Positions 49,390 through 57,181 of a DNA stretch of 64,000 bases are shown piece after piece. The stretch comes from Flavobacteriaceae bacterium PS02334. GTDB lineage: Bacteria > Bacteroidota > Bacteroidia > Flavobacteriales > Flavobacteriaceae. Each line of letters begins with the position of its first letter. Position 1 is the first letter of the stretch. Made by a program: the position numbers and the translations under genes. The DNA is taken from positions 682,001-746,000 of the forward strand of contig JASCOH010000001.1 of assembly GCA_029959295.1 (NCBI GenBank), in the 5' to 3' direction. A model generated the notes under the pieces. That model ran no database searches and was not told where the DNA came from. It saw only the letters and a program-made list of their open reading frames with translations.

Positions 49390-49902
49390 ATGGAAACAAC
49401 AAATCAAAAAACCACCGCCGCATTATTACACTTTAGTGCAATGACGCAATACTTTTTCCCTTTAGGAAATTTTATTTTTCCAATCATTATTTGGGCAATT
49501 GCAAAAAAAGATGCCGCTTATGTTGATCATCACGGAAGACAAGCCGTAAATTTTCAATTGAGCCTTCTTTTGTACACTTTAATATTATGTTTTATCTCAA
49601 TTCCGATTTTCATTTTTACGATTTTTAAAAATGTTCCGGTAAATGCAATTATCAACGACGAGAATTTTGTTTTCAACGGACATAATTTCAATATCGAAAA
49701 CATCACAGGAATTGTAGTCGTAGGATTGACCGCCGTTTTTATTTTCATAATGCTGAAAGCCGCAGAATTCTTCCTAGTTATATATGCTACAATTAAAGCA
49801 GCAAACGGAGAACTTTATAAATATCCGCTGACAATCAATTTTATCAAAGCCGAAAACAAAAACACCTTAAAAAATGAAATGCCAGAACCATCGCAAGCTT
49901 AA
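49390..49902 (+). CDS. DUF4870 membrane protein
   Basis: A 170-residue inner-membrane protein with about four hydrophobic helices. It shows the family opening ALLHFSAMTQYFFPLGNFIFPIIIWAIAKK and YVDHHGRQAVNFQLSLLLY, in which the HGRQAxNFQ signature is diagnostic. Members often sit with phage-shock (PspC) and GIN-domain genes, as here, and are suspected of envelope homeostasis. The precise role is unknown. It is followed by a 101-bp gap to the first GIN gene. Confidence 0.85.
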   Translation: METTNQKTTAALLHFSAMTQYFFPLGNFIFPIIIWAIAKKDAAYVDHHGRQAVNFQLSLLLYTLILCFISIPIFIFTIFKNVPVNAIINDENFVFNGHNFNIENITGIVVVGLTAVFIFIMLKAAEFFLVIYATIKAANGELYKYPLTINFIKAENKNTLKNEMPEPSQA

Positions 49903-50003
49903 AACCCGAGTTTCAATCATCATCAAAAATCAAACAGTTAAAAATTAAACAGGAGTAATCAACCTAAAATCATCATCAATCATCAATCAAAAAAACGAAC
50001 ATT

Positions 50004-50777
50004 ATGACAAAAATTATCATCACAGCAGTAATGGCACTGGTCTCATTTTTGGCCCAGGCCCAAGTTTCAGAATTCAGAAAAACAGGAAGTTTTTCAAAAA
50101 TTGAAGTAGAATCTGGAATCGAGTTAATTTATTCTGAGAACAGCAATGTCTCTATAAAAGCAGAAGCGGAAAATGAAAAAGATTTGAGAAACTTAGTTAC
50201 AGAAGTAAAAGGAAAAACACTGAGAATTTATTATGCAACTGAAAAGAAAACCACGATATCGAATCCGTTAAAGATTTATGTAAATGCCAATACCGTAGAT
50301 TCTTTCAAGGCAGTTGCAAATGCAAAAATTATTTTTAAGAATTCAGTAAAATCCGAAGAAATTCAAATCGATGTCGCATCAGGCGCAAGTTTTACCGGAA
50401 TTCTTGCACAAAATGCAAAAGTCACAGTAAATGCAAGCACGGGAGCCCTATTTTGCGGGCAAGTTGAAACAGACTATTTAAGTGGCAATTTTAAAACCGG
50501 CGCAACCGTCAGCCTTTCTGGAAAAGCAAAAAAAGCAGTTTTAAATACAAGTTCAGGTTCTTTTTGCATCGCTAAAAATCTAGCTTCAGGAAATGTAACG
50601 ATTAATGCAAAAGAACTTTCGTCGGTGCTGATAAATGGAAGGGGAAAGATAAATGCAAATGCCGAATCAGGTTCTTCTATTACCTATTTTGGCAAACCAA
50701 AAGCGGTAAATATAGCAGAAAATTCTATCGCAATAAATAATAGAAAACACAGCCAATTGCTAATAGCAATGGATTGA
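50004..50777 (+). CDS. Secreted GIN-domain protein 1 (DUF2807)
   Basis: A 257-residue exported protein, signal peptide 1-20 (ending AQAQ). The mature part is a right-handed beta-helix-like repeat of short strands with periodic turns: FSKIEVESGIELIYSENSNVSIKAEAE opens the head GIN domain, then repeated xGASFxGIL, STGALFCGQ and SGSFCIAK turns. The fold is shared with bactofilin-like proteins and is probably a periplasmic or surface structural or adhesive element. It is the first of three GIN paralogues in the cluster. Confidence 0.85.
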   Translation: MTKIIITAVMALVSFLAQAQVSEFRKTGSFSKIEVESGIELIYSENSNVSIKAEAENEKDLRNLVTEVKGKTLRIYYATEKKTTISNPLKIYVNANTVDSFKAVANAKIIFKNSVKSEEIQIDVASGASFTGILAQNAKVTVNASTGALFCGQVETDYLSGNFKTGATVSLSGKAKKAVLNTSSGSFCIAKNLASGNVTINAKELSSVLINGRGKINANAESGSSITYFGKPKAVNIAENSIAINNRKHSQLLIAMD

Positions 50778-50828
50778 TCAAGGCATCAACAACAAAACAT
50801 AAAGTTTAAAAAAATTTAAAAGCACATT

Positions 50829-51158
50829 ATGAATATTGAAAACACAAAAGCCCAGATGCGCAAAGGAGTGCTGGAGTTTTGTATCTTATCAGTCTTAAAA
50901 GAAAAAGATGCATATACTTCTGAAATATTAGACACCTTGAAAAACGCAAAATTACTCGTGGTTGAGGGAACAGTTTACCCTCTTCTAACAAGATTGAAAA
51001 ATGACGGTTTGCTCGGCTATCGCTGGGAAGAATCTACTTCAGGACCACCTAGAAAATATTATGGACTCACTGAATTAGGAAAACAATTTTTAAAAGAATT
51101 AAATGGCACTTGGACTGAATTATCTGATGCCGTAAACATAATAACCAGCCAAAAATAA
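50829..51158 (+). CDS. PadR-family transcriptional regulator
   Basis: A 109-residue winged-helix repressor. The PadR core is clear: MRKGVLEFCILSVLKEKDAYTSEILDTL, VVEGTVYPLLTRLKNDGLLGYRWEES and GPPRKYYGLTELGKQFL, with the wing GPPRKYY. It is translated 5 bp before the PspC gene and likely autoregulates this operon. PadR next to PspC and GIN genes is a recurrent layout in Bacteroidetes. The effector is unknown. Confidence 0.92.
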   Translation: MNIENTKAQMRKGVLEFCILSVLKEKDAYTSEILDTLKNAKLLVVEGTVYPLLTRLKNDGLLGYRWEESTSGPPRKYYGLTELGKQFLKELNGTWTELSDAVNIITSQK

Positions 51159-51163
51159 AAGTC

Positions 51164-52945
51164 ATGAACAAAACAGTAAATATCAACTTAGGAGGAATGT
51201 TTTTTCACATCGATGAAGATGCGTTTCAAAAATTAAACCGCTACTTTGAAGCTGTAAAACGCTCTCTTTCAAACTCTACCGGAAAGGATGAGATTATGAA
51301 AGATATCGAAATGCGTATCGCTGAATTGCTTACAGAAAAAAACAAAGGCGAAAAACAAGTCGTTGGCATCAAAGATGTGGAAGAGCTGATTACCGTAATG
51401 GGACAGCCTGAAGATTATCGAATTGACGATGAAGATGCCGATGCAATTTATCCAACAAATTCTTCTAAAAAAATAAAGAAAAAGCTGTATCGCGATAAAG
51501 ATAAAGGAATGCTTGGTGGTGTTGCTGCTGGTTTTGGGCATTACTTTGGCATCAATCCGCTTTGGATTAGAATTCTTTTTATCATTTCTCCATTCATGAC
51601 TTTTGGAACAAGCCTTGTTATCTATATTTTACTTTGGGTTTTAATGCCATCGGCTGAAACTACAACTGAAAAATTAGAAATGACGGGGGAACCGGTAACG
51701 ATTTCTAATATCGAGAAAAAAGTAAGAGAAGAATTCGAAAATATTTCAGACAAATTCAAAAGCGTAGATTATGACAAATTTGGAAAACATGCCAAAACGG
51801 GAGCTGAAAAGTTCGGAAATAATTTAAGCGAAATAATCCTGAGAATTTTTTCGATTCTCGGCAAAGTCATAGGAGCTTTTCTTGTTGTCACTGCGGCTTC
51901 TACGCTAGTTTCGCTTATTTTATTCGTAATTACTACAGGATCAATTTCTTTTACAGATTTTCCTTGGCAGAATTATGTAGAAAATTATGTAGAATTTCCA
52001 CTTTGGGCTGTTGGATTATTGGCGCTTGGCGCTGTTGGAATTCCGTTTTTCTTCTTATTGATCTTAGGCTTGAAATTGCTGATTGCCAATATGAAATCAA
52101 TCGGGAATATGGCAAAATACACGTTGCTTGCCCTTTGGGTAATTTCTGTTGGAGCCTTGATTGCCCTTGGATTAAAACAGGCTACGCAAATTGCTTTTGA
52201 TGCAAAAACAGTTCAAAAACAAAAGATCGAATTGGCTGCAAACGACACGCTTTACATCAAGTTCAGGCACAATGATTATTATGCAAAAAACATCGATGAC
52301 AACCATGCTTTCTTGATCGCTCAAGATTCTACCGGAAAAGAAATTATCTATTCAAATAATATCAGGTTCCAAGTAGTTAGAACAGATGCTAAAACGCCTT
52401 ACATACAAATTGAAAAAGAAGCACAAGGAAGATCTTTTCAGGAAGCAAAACAGCGCGCTGAGCAAATTAAGTATGACTTTAAGATTGAAGGCAACCAATT
52501 GATTTTAGACAATTATTTGACAACAGAAGTGAAAAACAAATTCCGCGACCAAGAAGTAGAAATCTTCTTATATCTTCCGGATGGTGTTTTCTTCAAGCCA
52601 GATACTAAAACTGTTAGAAATTATGACAATACAGATAATTCTTTCTTCGATTTATGGTATGATTCTGATGATCACATTTATAAAATGGAAAGTTCTCAAG
52701 TAAAATGTTTAAATTGCCCTGCCGGAAATGTAGATAAATATGGCAATGAATATCCCGACGGATACGGCTATGATACTGAAGAAGGAAAAACGCAAACCAT
52801 TATCACAACAGATAGCACGCAGACTACGATTACGGTAGACGAAAAAGGCGTAAAAATTAAAAATGAAGTCCCTTTAAAAGAATCTAACCAAAAACCAAAA
52901 GGGCTTCACAGAGATATAAACGGTGTAATTATTAAAAACAATTAG
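51164..52945 (+). CDS. PspC-domain envelope stress protein
   Basis: A 593-residue membrane protein. Residues 1-100 are a soluble N-terminal domain with the pattern NINLGGMFFHIDEDAFQKL and IEMRIAELLTEK. The PspC domain follows (about 107-165: LYRDKDKGMLGGVAAGFGHY then FGINPLWIRILFII and the second helix). Two more helices (about 225-320) and a long C-terminal extracytoplasmic part close the protein, with a conserved NDYYAKNIDDNHAF region and a CLNCPAG motif. PspC proteins sense membrane stress. The fusion partner is specific to Bacteroidetes. It starts 5 bp after padR and ends 2 bp before the next GIN gene. Confidence 0.9.
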   Translation: MNKTVNINLGGMFFHIDEDAFQKLNRYFEAVKRSLSNSTGKDEIMKDIEMRIAELLTEKNKGEKQVVGIKDVEELITVMGQPEDYRIDDEDADAIYPTNSSKKIKKKLYRDKDKGMLGGVAAGFGHYFGINPLWIRILFIISPFMTFGTSLVIYILLWVLMPSAETTTEKLEMTGEPVTISNIEKKVREEFENISDKFKSVDYDKFGKHAKTGAEKFGNNLSEIILRIFSILGKVIGAFLVVTAASTLVSLILFVITTGSISFTDFPWQNYVENYVEFPLWAVGLLALGAVGIPFFFLLILGLKLLIANMKSIGNMAKYTLLALWVISVGALIALGLKQATQIAFDAKTVQKQKIELAANDTLYIKFRHNDYYAKNIDDNHAFLIAQDSTGKEIIYSNNIRFQVVRTDAKTPYIQIEKEAQGRSFQEAKQRAEQIKYDFKIEGNQLILDNYLTTEVKNKFRDQEVEIFLYLPDGVFFKPDTKTVRNYDNTDNSFFDLWYDSDDHIYKMESSQVKCLNCPAGNVDKYGNEYPDGYGYDTEEGKTQTIITTDSTQTTITVDEKGVKIKNEVPLKESNQKPKGLHRDINGVIIKNN

Positions 52946-52947
52946 TC

Positions 52948-53688
52948 ATGGTAAAATTTATAATCTACTTAATGAAACTTTTAATCGCAATTTTGGTTTC
53001 TATTTTTTTTACTTCTTGTCACTTTAACGGCAATTTTGACGGAATCAAAGGCAGTGGCAATGTGATTACAGAAACTAGAACTATCAAAGAAAATTTCAGA
53101 AAAATAGAAGTAAATTCAGGAATCAACTTGGTTGTTGAACAGTCTGAAAATAAATCAGTGACTATTGAAGCAGATGATAATATTGTTTCGCACGTGACCA
53201 CAAGAGTCGAAAACGGAACCCTGATTATTGATACAGATTCTGGTTTTAATACTGAAAAAAGCCCAACAGTTGTTGTAAAACTTCCAATCATTTCTGGATT
53301 GACAGCTTCTAGTGGTTCAAATATCAAGACTAACAATAAGCTTGTCACAGAAAATATCGCAGTTAAATTTGACAGCGGAAGCTCGGGAGAAGTGGAAGTC
53401 GAAGCTGATTTCATCAAGATAGAATCTGAAAGCGGCAGTTCAGTAGATGTTTCAGGAATCGCATTAAAAGCCGAAGCCAATTCATCAAGCGGCAGTGAAA
53501 TTGATGCAGACAGTCTCAACGCAAACGAAATTTTTGCAGATGCCAGCAGCGGGAGCTCGATTTCTGTAGATCCGATAGTGAAACTTGATGCCCATGCTTC
53601 AAGCGGCGCATCGGTAACTTACAAAACATTGCCAAAAACATTGACCAAAGAAGAAAGTTCTGGCGGCAGCGTTTCTGCACAGAATTAA
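52948..53688 (+). CDS. GIN-domain lipoprotein 2 (DUF2807)
   Basis: A 246-residue GIN-domain protein with a lipoprotein signal ending FFTSC. ATG 52948 is 2 bp after the PspC stop, while ATG 52972 (MKLLIAIL) would also give a complete signal. The mature domain starts FRKIEVNSGINLVVEQSENKSVTIEADD. Many Ser/Gly turns (SSGSNIKTNN, DSGSSGEVEVE, ESGSSVDVSG, SSGSEIDADS, ASSGSSISVD) mark a regular beta-helix ladder. Codon repetition here yields long antisense shadow ORFs. A terminator follows directly. Confidence 0.85.
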   Translation: MVKFIIYLMKLLIAILVSIFFTSCHFNGNFDGIKGSGNVITETRTIKENFRKIEVNSGINLVVEQSENKSVTIEADDNIVSHVTTRVENGTLIIDTDSGFNTEKSPTVVVKLPIISGLTASSGSNIKTNNKLVTENIAVKFDSGSSGEVEVEADFIKIESESGSSVDVSGIALKAEANSSSGSEIDADSLNANEIFADASSGSSISVDPIVKLDAHASSGASVTYKTLPKTLTKEESSGGSVSAQN

Positions 53689-53695
53689 AAAAATA

Positions 53696-53730
53696 CAAAT
53701 CCCGATAAGCAATTGTCGGGATTTTTTTTA
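53696..53730 (+). terminator. Intrinsic terminator of the PadR-PspC-GIN unit
   Basis: AAATCCCGAT and GTCGGGATTT form a stem around AAGCAATT, followed by a T-run. It ends the transcript before the third GIN gene. Confidence 0.8.
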
Positions 53731-53776
53731 ACTTACAGAGAAATATCTAGCATCGGCTATCGTTCACATTTTTGTT

Positions 53777-53784
53777 TATATTTG
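53777..53784 (+). promoter_or_regulatory. Promoter -7 box of the third GIN-domain gene
   Basis: TATATTTG matches TAnnTTTG, 19 bp before the ATG at 53804, so the third GIN gene has its own transcript after the terminator at 53696-53730. Confidence 0.45.
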
Positions 53785-53803
53785 TCAGACAATACAAACA
53801 GAT

Positions 53804-54637
53804 ATGAAAAAATTTATACTCTTAGCCTTTATCATCAGTTCTGCAATTTCTTTTGCGCAAAGCAAAGAAAAAATCAAAGGCACAAAAACCGTTACAATCG
53901 CTCCAAGAGAAGTAAAAAGCTTTGAAAATCTGGAAGTTGAAGATAATATAGAAATATTTTTAGTAAAAGGCGAAACCAATGCCTTAGAAATTGAAGCCGA
54001 CGAAAACCTTCACGAAATAATCGCTTCTGATTTAAACGGAGGAACACTTCGCCTGACGACGACAAAAAACGTAACCAGCTATAAAAAATTAAGCGTCAAA
54101 GTGACTTACACTGACGATTTGAAAATGGTTACTGCCAAGCACGAATCGACTATCAATGCGCTTTCTGACATTGAACTTGACAATATTACTTTTAAAACTT
54201 CTGATTATACAAAATTGTTTTTGAACGTAAAATCAAGACTATTCACGATTTTCGCCAATGACAAATCAAAATTAGAATTAAACGTAAAATCAGAAACTGC
54301 CGCAGTCGAATTAAGCAAAAATGCAACGATGAAAGCATTGATTTCTTCAGAATATTTGAAATTCGACATGTACCAAAAATCAACGGCCGTAATCGAAGGC
54401 GATATCGTAGACTTAAAGCTAAGACTCGACAACAATTCAAATTTCACAGGAAAAAACCTTACTTCAAAAGTGGCTGAGATCACTACAGAAGCTTATGCAA
54501 CAGGAAGCATCTTAGTAACTACAGAAGCAAAAATTAGTGCGTCAGGCAAGTCAGAATTGCAATTGTTTGGCGAACAGAAAATTGAAATTATCAAATTTTC
54601 TGACAGCGCAATCTTAATGAAAAAGCCTACCAAATAA
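53804..54637 (+). CDS. Secreted GIN-domain protein 3 (DUF2807-like)
   Basis: A 277-residue exported protein with a signal peptide of about 18 residues (ending SFAQ). The opening FENLEVEDNIEIFLVKGETNALEIEADENL aligns with the start of the other two GIN proteins. The later repeats are less Ser-rich and more charged (KSRLFTIFANDKSKLELNVKSE). It has its own promoter box and lies after a terminator, so it is a diverged paralogue expressed separately from the PspC operon. Confidence 0.8.
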   Translation: MKKFILLAFIISSAISFAQSKEKIKGTKTVTIAPREVKSFENLEVEDNIEIFLVKGETNALEIEADENLHEIIASDLNGGTLRLTTTKNVTSYKKLSVKVTYTDDLKMVTAKHESTINALSDIELDNITFKTSDYTKLFLNVKSRLFTIFANDKSKLELNVKSETAAVELSKNATMKALISSEYLKFDMYQKSTAVIEGDIVDLKLRLDNNSNFTGKNLTSKVAEITTEAYATGSILVTTEAKISASGKSELQLFGEQKIEIIKFSDSAILMKKPTK

Positions 54638-54716
54638 ACATTTTATTGACTTACATCAATCTTTCTTCTTTTTAGTTCGAGCATCTTTGCCACTATTAAT
54701 TACAAATAGTTTAAAA

Positions 54717-54965
54717 ATGAAAAAGAAGTATTTTAAGTATATCAATACTTTATTTGTTGTAGTGCCGATGACCTTGATCATGGCTTTTGTGGGACTTATC
54801 AGAAATTATGGCTTTGGCGAAGATTGGTTTTTTAAATTCTTAAATGCCTGGAGCGTCATGCTTCCCGTTGCCTATTTAGCCGCTTTCCTGATTATTCCAA
54901 GAGCTAGAAAACTGGCAGAAAAAGTAACTTCCGAAGACAAAAAAACACAAACAATCCGATTTTAA
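54717..54965 (+). CDS. DUF2798 small membrane protein
   Basis: An 82-residue protein starting at ATG 54717 (an upstream in-frame start at 54687 adds an unconserved leader). Two transmembrane helices are seen: TLFVVVPMTLIMAFVGLIRNYG and WSVMLPVAYLAAFLIIPRARKLAEKV. The RNYG turn between helices and the PxAxxxAFxxxPxxRKL end fit DUF2798. The function of the family is unknown. The stop codon lies in the loop of an intrinsic terminator, and the Crp-family gene is next. Confidence 0.8.
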   Translation: MKKKYFKYINTLFVVVPMTLIMAFVGLIRNYGFGEDWFFKFLNAWSVMLPVAYLAAFLIIPRARKLAEKVTSEDKKTQTIRF

Positions 54966-54982
54966 TTTGATCGGATTTTTTT
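54954..54982 (+). terminator. Intrinsic terminator overlapping the DUF2798 stop codon
   Basis: AATCCGAT (54954-54961) pairs with ATCGGATT (54970-54977), then a T-run. The stop TAA (54963-54965) is in the loop. Confidence 0.75.
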
Positions 54983-55013
54983 GTTTTAAGAAGCGCTGAA
55001 TATTCTAAATTTG
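54981..55013 (+). promoter_or_regulatory. Promoter of the Crp-family regulator
   Basis: TTG at 54981-54983, a 22-bp spacer and TAAATTTG at 55006-55013 match the flavobacterial consensus. The -33 element overlaps the U-run of the preceding terminator. Confidence 0.55.
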
Positions 55014-55030
55014 TAAAAAACCTACAGCGA

Positions 55031-55600
55031 ATGCCTGAACAGCTGACTAAATTTATCAAAGACAAAATTGCTATTTCTGAAAAAGATCTAGAAACAATAT
55101 TGCCTTATTTCAAGCCGGCATCCGTTAAGAAAAATGAATTTTTAGTAAGCCAAGGAGAATTTGGGCAACAGCTTTTCTTTGTCAAAAAAGGCTGCATCCG
55201 AATTTTCTTTATCAATGAAGAAGGCCAAGAATCCACGCGATTTTTAGCTTTCGAAAATCATTTTGCTTCGGCATTGGTTTCCTTTATTACTGAATCTTCT
55301 TCAATGGAATATGTCCAGGCGCTTGAAAATTCCGAACTGCTTTACATCAACAGAAGCGATTTCTTCGCCTTGCTGGAAACACATCCCATTTGGGAAAAAT
55401 TCTATCGCCATTATTTAGAATTCGCTTATGTAACCAACACCAACCGCCTGATGTCTTTTATCACGATGGACGCCAAGACGCGCTATGAAAACCTGCTGAA
55501 AGAAAGACCGATTGTGGTAAAAAGGCTTCCGAATAAAGTCGTGGCTTCTTTTTTAAATATTTCACAGGAAACTTTGAGCCGGCTGAAATCTAAAAAGTAA
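55031..55600 (+). CDS. Crp/Fnr-family transcriptional regulator
   Basis: A 189-residue regulator. The N-terminal cyclic-nucleotide-binding-like fold (about 5-120) has KKNEFLVSQGEFGQQLFFVKKGCIRIFFINEEG, but the phosphate cassette is not that of true cAMP binders. The helix-turn-helix is at the end: NKVVASFLNISQETLSRLKSK. The iron-sulfur Cys pattern of FNR is absent. The effector is unknown, as for many short Crp-like proteins in Bacteroidetes. It is encoded next to DUF2798, which may be its target. Confidence 0.9.
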   Translation: MPEQLTKFIKDKIAISEKDLETILPYFKPASVKKNEFLVSQGEFGQQLFFVKKGCIRIFFINEEGQESTRFLAFENHFASALVSFITESSSMEYVQALENSELLYINRSDFFALLETHPIWEKFYRHYLEFAYVTNTNRLMSFITMDAKTRYENLLKERPIVVKRLPNKVVASFLNISQETLSRLKSKK

Positions 55601-55636
55601 TTTAAAATAGTACCTTTTTGGTAAACTGACAGCCTA

Positions 55637-55668
55637 TAAAAAAACTCCCGATGCTTTCGAGAGTTTTC
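55637..55668. terminator. Bidirectional intrinsic terminator
   Basis: AAAACTC(CCGA) and (TTCGA)GAGTTTT form an imperfect stem between the convergent genes ending at 55600 and 55687. Confidence 0.7.
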
Positions 55669-55686
55669 ATTTCAAAGAAATCTTTT

Positions 55687-56373
55687 TTAAGCCGTCGGTT
55701 CAATAGGAGCCGTGCCGCTTGGCGTGTTATAAATTAGGTAATCATTATACTTCGCCACATCTGAACTGACCCAGATCGACATTCCTGTTGATGCGTAAGA
55801 AGAAAGCGTTTTGTAGATTGCGTTGCCTTCTTCCACCCTGTCTTCTTGAAGATTATCTCTTATTCCGATTTTTATTTTTTGATCGACCATCAAGTCGTCG
55901 AGTTCTTCCCTAAGCGTAATAATTTGGGTCAGCATTCCTGCATTCAGCCCATTTGCACTATAAATTGCCAAGCCTTCGGTAGCAAGTCGGTAAACTCTTT
56001 TGGCTGTCAGCAACAAATCAGAATCTGTTTGTCGCGAAAGCAGTTCAGTCCCAAACATTTTATATTCTGTACTGTCCACATTATGCTTCAAAGCGACTCT
56101 TGACATCACGCCTCTAATTCCTTCCCTCAATTGTTCTGCTTTGGCATCTTTAGCTTCTGTCGATAACACTTGCCTTCCCGCCAATTCCACGTCGCTGATG
56201 TTGTCAGTGAAAGTTTCAATAGCTGTTTCAAGGCTGTCAATGGCGGCGGTATCGATTCCATAGGTTTCAAATTCGGCAATATCTCTTCGCATGAACGCAA
56301 TCTTTGCATTTCCGATAGTAATCAATTCAGAATCAGGAAAATTGTACCCTCTTTTCGCTTCTTTCTTCTTCAT
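55687..56373 (-). CDS. Helical protein of unknown function, related to the 9262-10164 protein
   Basis: A 228-residue soluble, mainly alpha-helical protein with no signal or membrane segment. The part GLAIYSANGLNAGMLTQIITLREELDDLM and its following helices, ending SDVAKYNDYLIYNTPSG, run parallel to GYGITSEMLDQFLGKIEAY...NPDFVSTYLANRVI of the protein at 9262. The two look like paralogues, but this one lacks the C-terminal beta-sandwich. The function is unknown. The 438-bp region beyond its start holds only short 21-bp repeats. Confidence 0.6.
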   Translation of the reverse strand: MKKKEAKRGYNFPDSELITIGNAKIAFMRRDIAEFETYGIDTAAIDSLETAIETFTDNISDVELAGRQVLSTEAKDAKAEQLREGIRGVMSRVALKHNVDSTEYKMFGTELLSRQTDSDLLLTAKRVYRLATEGLAIYSANGLNAGMLTQIITLREELDDLMVDQKIKIGIRDNLQEDRVEEGNAIYKTLSSYASTGMSIWVSSDVAKYNDYLIYNTPSGTAPIEPTA

Positions 56374-56659
56374 GGCATTAAAATTTAAATTATTTATAAT
56401 GTTCTAAATAAGTGAATTAAAAATTAATCTGCAAGAAAAATAGTATATAACCGATAACAAACCAATATTGCCGACGAAATGCAATTTATCAAAAAAAATA
56501 TAGATTATTTACACCACTTTTTAGAGTTGCAAAGCTTCAAAATAATCGTGAAGGGTTTATAAGCAGCAATTTATAATTAAGAATATTGCCCGAAGATTTT
56601 TGTTATTTCTTTGAAGGATTTCGAAAACTCATTGTTGCGTTTAAAAGCTAAAGTGAATC

Positions 56660-56722
56660 ATTACGATGACCTGTTGTATGATTACGCAGACCTGTTGAAG
56701 CGTTACGCTGGCTTGTTGAAGC
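56660..56722. repeat. Three tandem 21-bp units in a gene-free gap
   Basis: The units at 56660-56680, 56681-56701 and 56702-56722 share (A/G)TTACG...CTTGTTG or CCTGTTG plus (T/A)A(T/G). No spacer lies between them. The surrounding gap 56374-56811 has no gene I can support. The period equals that of the array at 10403-10674, but the sequence is different. Confidence 0.6.
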
Positions 56723-56811
56723 AATCATTAATTCTTTAAAAGGCTTGTGAATGCTAGATAAGTTGTTTTTTGAGCTTTTTTGAATTTATAATTTGATGAA
56801 ACCTGTTTTCT

Positions 56812-57036
56812 TTAAAAGTCAAAAAGGCTTTTTGTTGGCACATCAAGAATTTTTGCCAGCAGATGCGCATTAGCAATAGTCGTATTAATCAAGCCTCTTT
56901 CAATTCTGCTGATTTGAGATATCTGCACATCAGCCTCAAAAGCCAGCTGTGCCTGGGAAATATTTTTTTCCTTTCGCACCTGCTTGAGCTTTTTTCCAAA
57001 AGCGGTTAAAAATTCTTTGTCTCTCTCTAGTCCCAT
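56812..57036 (-). CDS. XRE-family helix-turn-helix regulator
   Basis: A 74-residue stand-alone HTH_3 protein. The core reads LKQVRKEKNISQAQLAFEADVQISQISRIERGLINTTIANAHLLAKILDVP, the regular lambda-repressor/Cro fold with the Q-x-x-I-S-x-x-E/R motif. There is no second domain. It is divergent from the JAMM-like lipoprotein gene at 57182 across 145 bp containing two promoter boxes, so it may control that gene. Confidence 0.9.
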   Translation of the reverse strand: MGLERDKEFLTAFGKKLKQVRKEKNISQAQLAFEADVQISQISRIERGLINTTIANAHLLAKILDVPTKSLFDF

Positions 57037-57111
57037 ACTACAAAAATGAGCGAGGAGAATAAATTTTTATAAGCACAAATGCCTACTTAAGAAATATTTT
57101 ATATATTTGAA

Positions 57112-57130
57112 AACATATTAACTATATTTG
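57112..57130 (+). promoter_or_regulatory. Twin -7 boxes upstream of the JAMM-like lipoprotein gene
   Basis: TATATTTG occurs at 57112-57119 and again at 57123-57130, 11 bp apart and both in the plus direction. Either could serve as the -7 box. No matching -33 TTG is evident at the usual distance, so the call is tentative. Confidence 0.4.
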
Positions 57131-57181
57131 AAATAGTATTTCCCATGTCAACTGAATTATTAACTATAAACGAATGCAATT

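Noticed and set aside
53019-53519. 166-residue antisense ORF
   Set aside because: It is a shadow of the Ser/Gly-rich codons of the GIN-domain gene, with no independent start signal.
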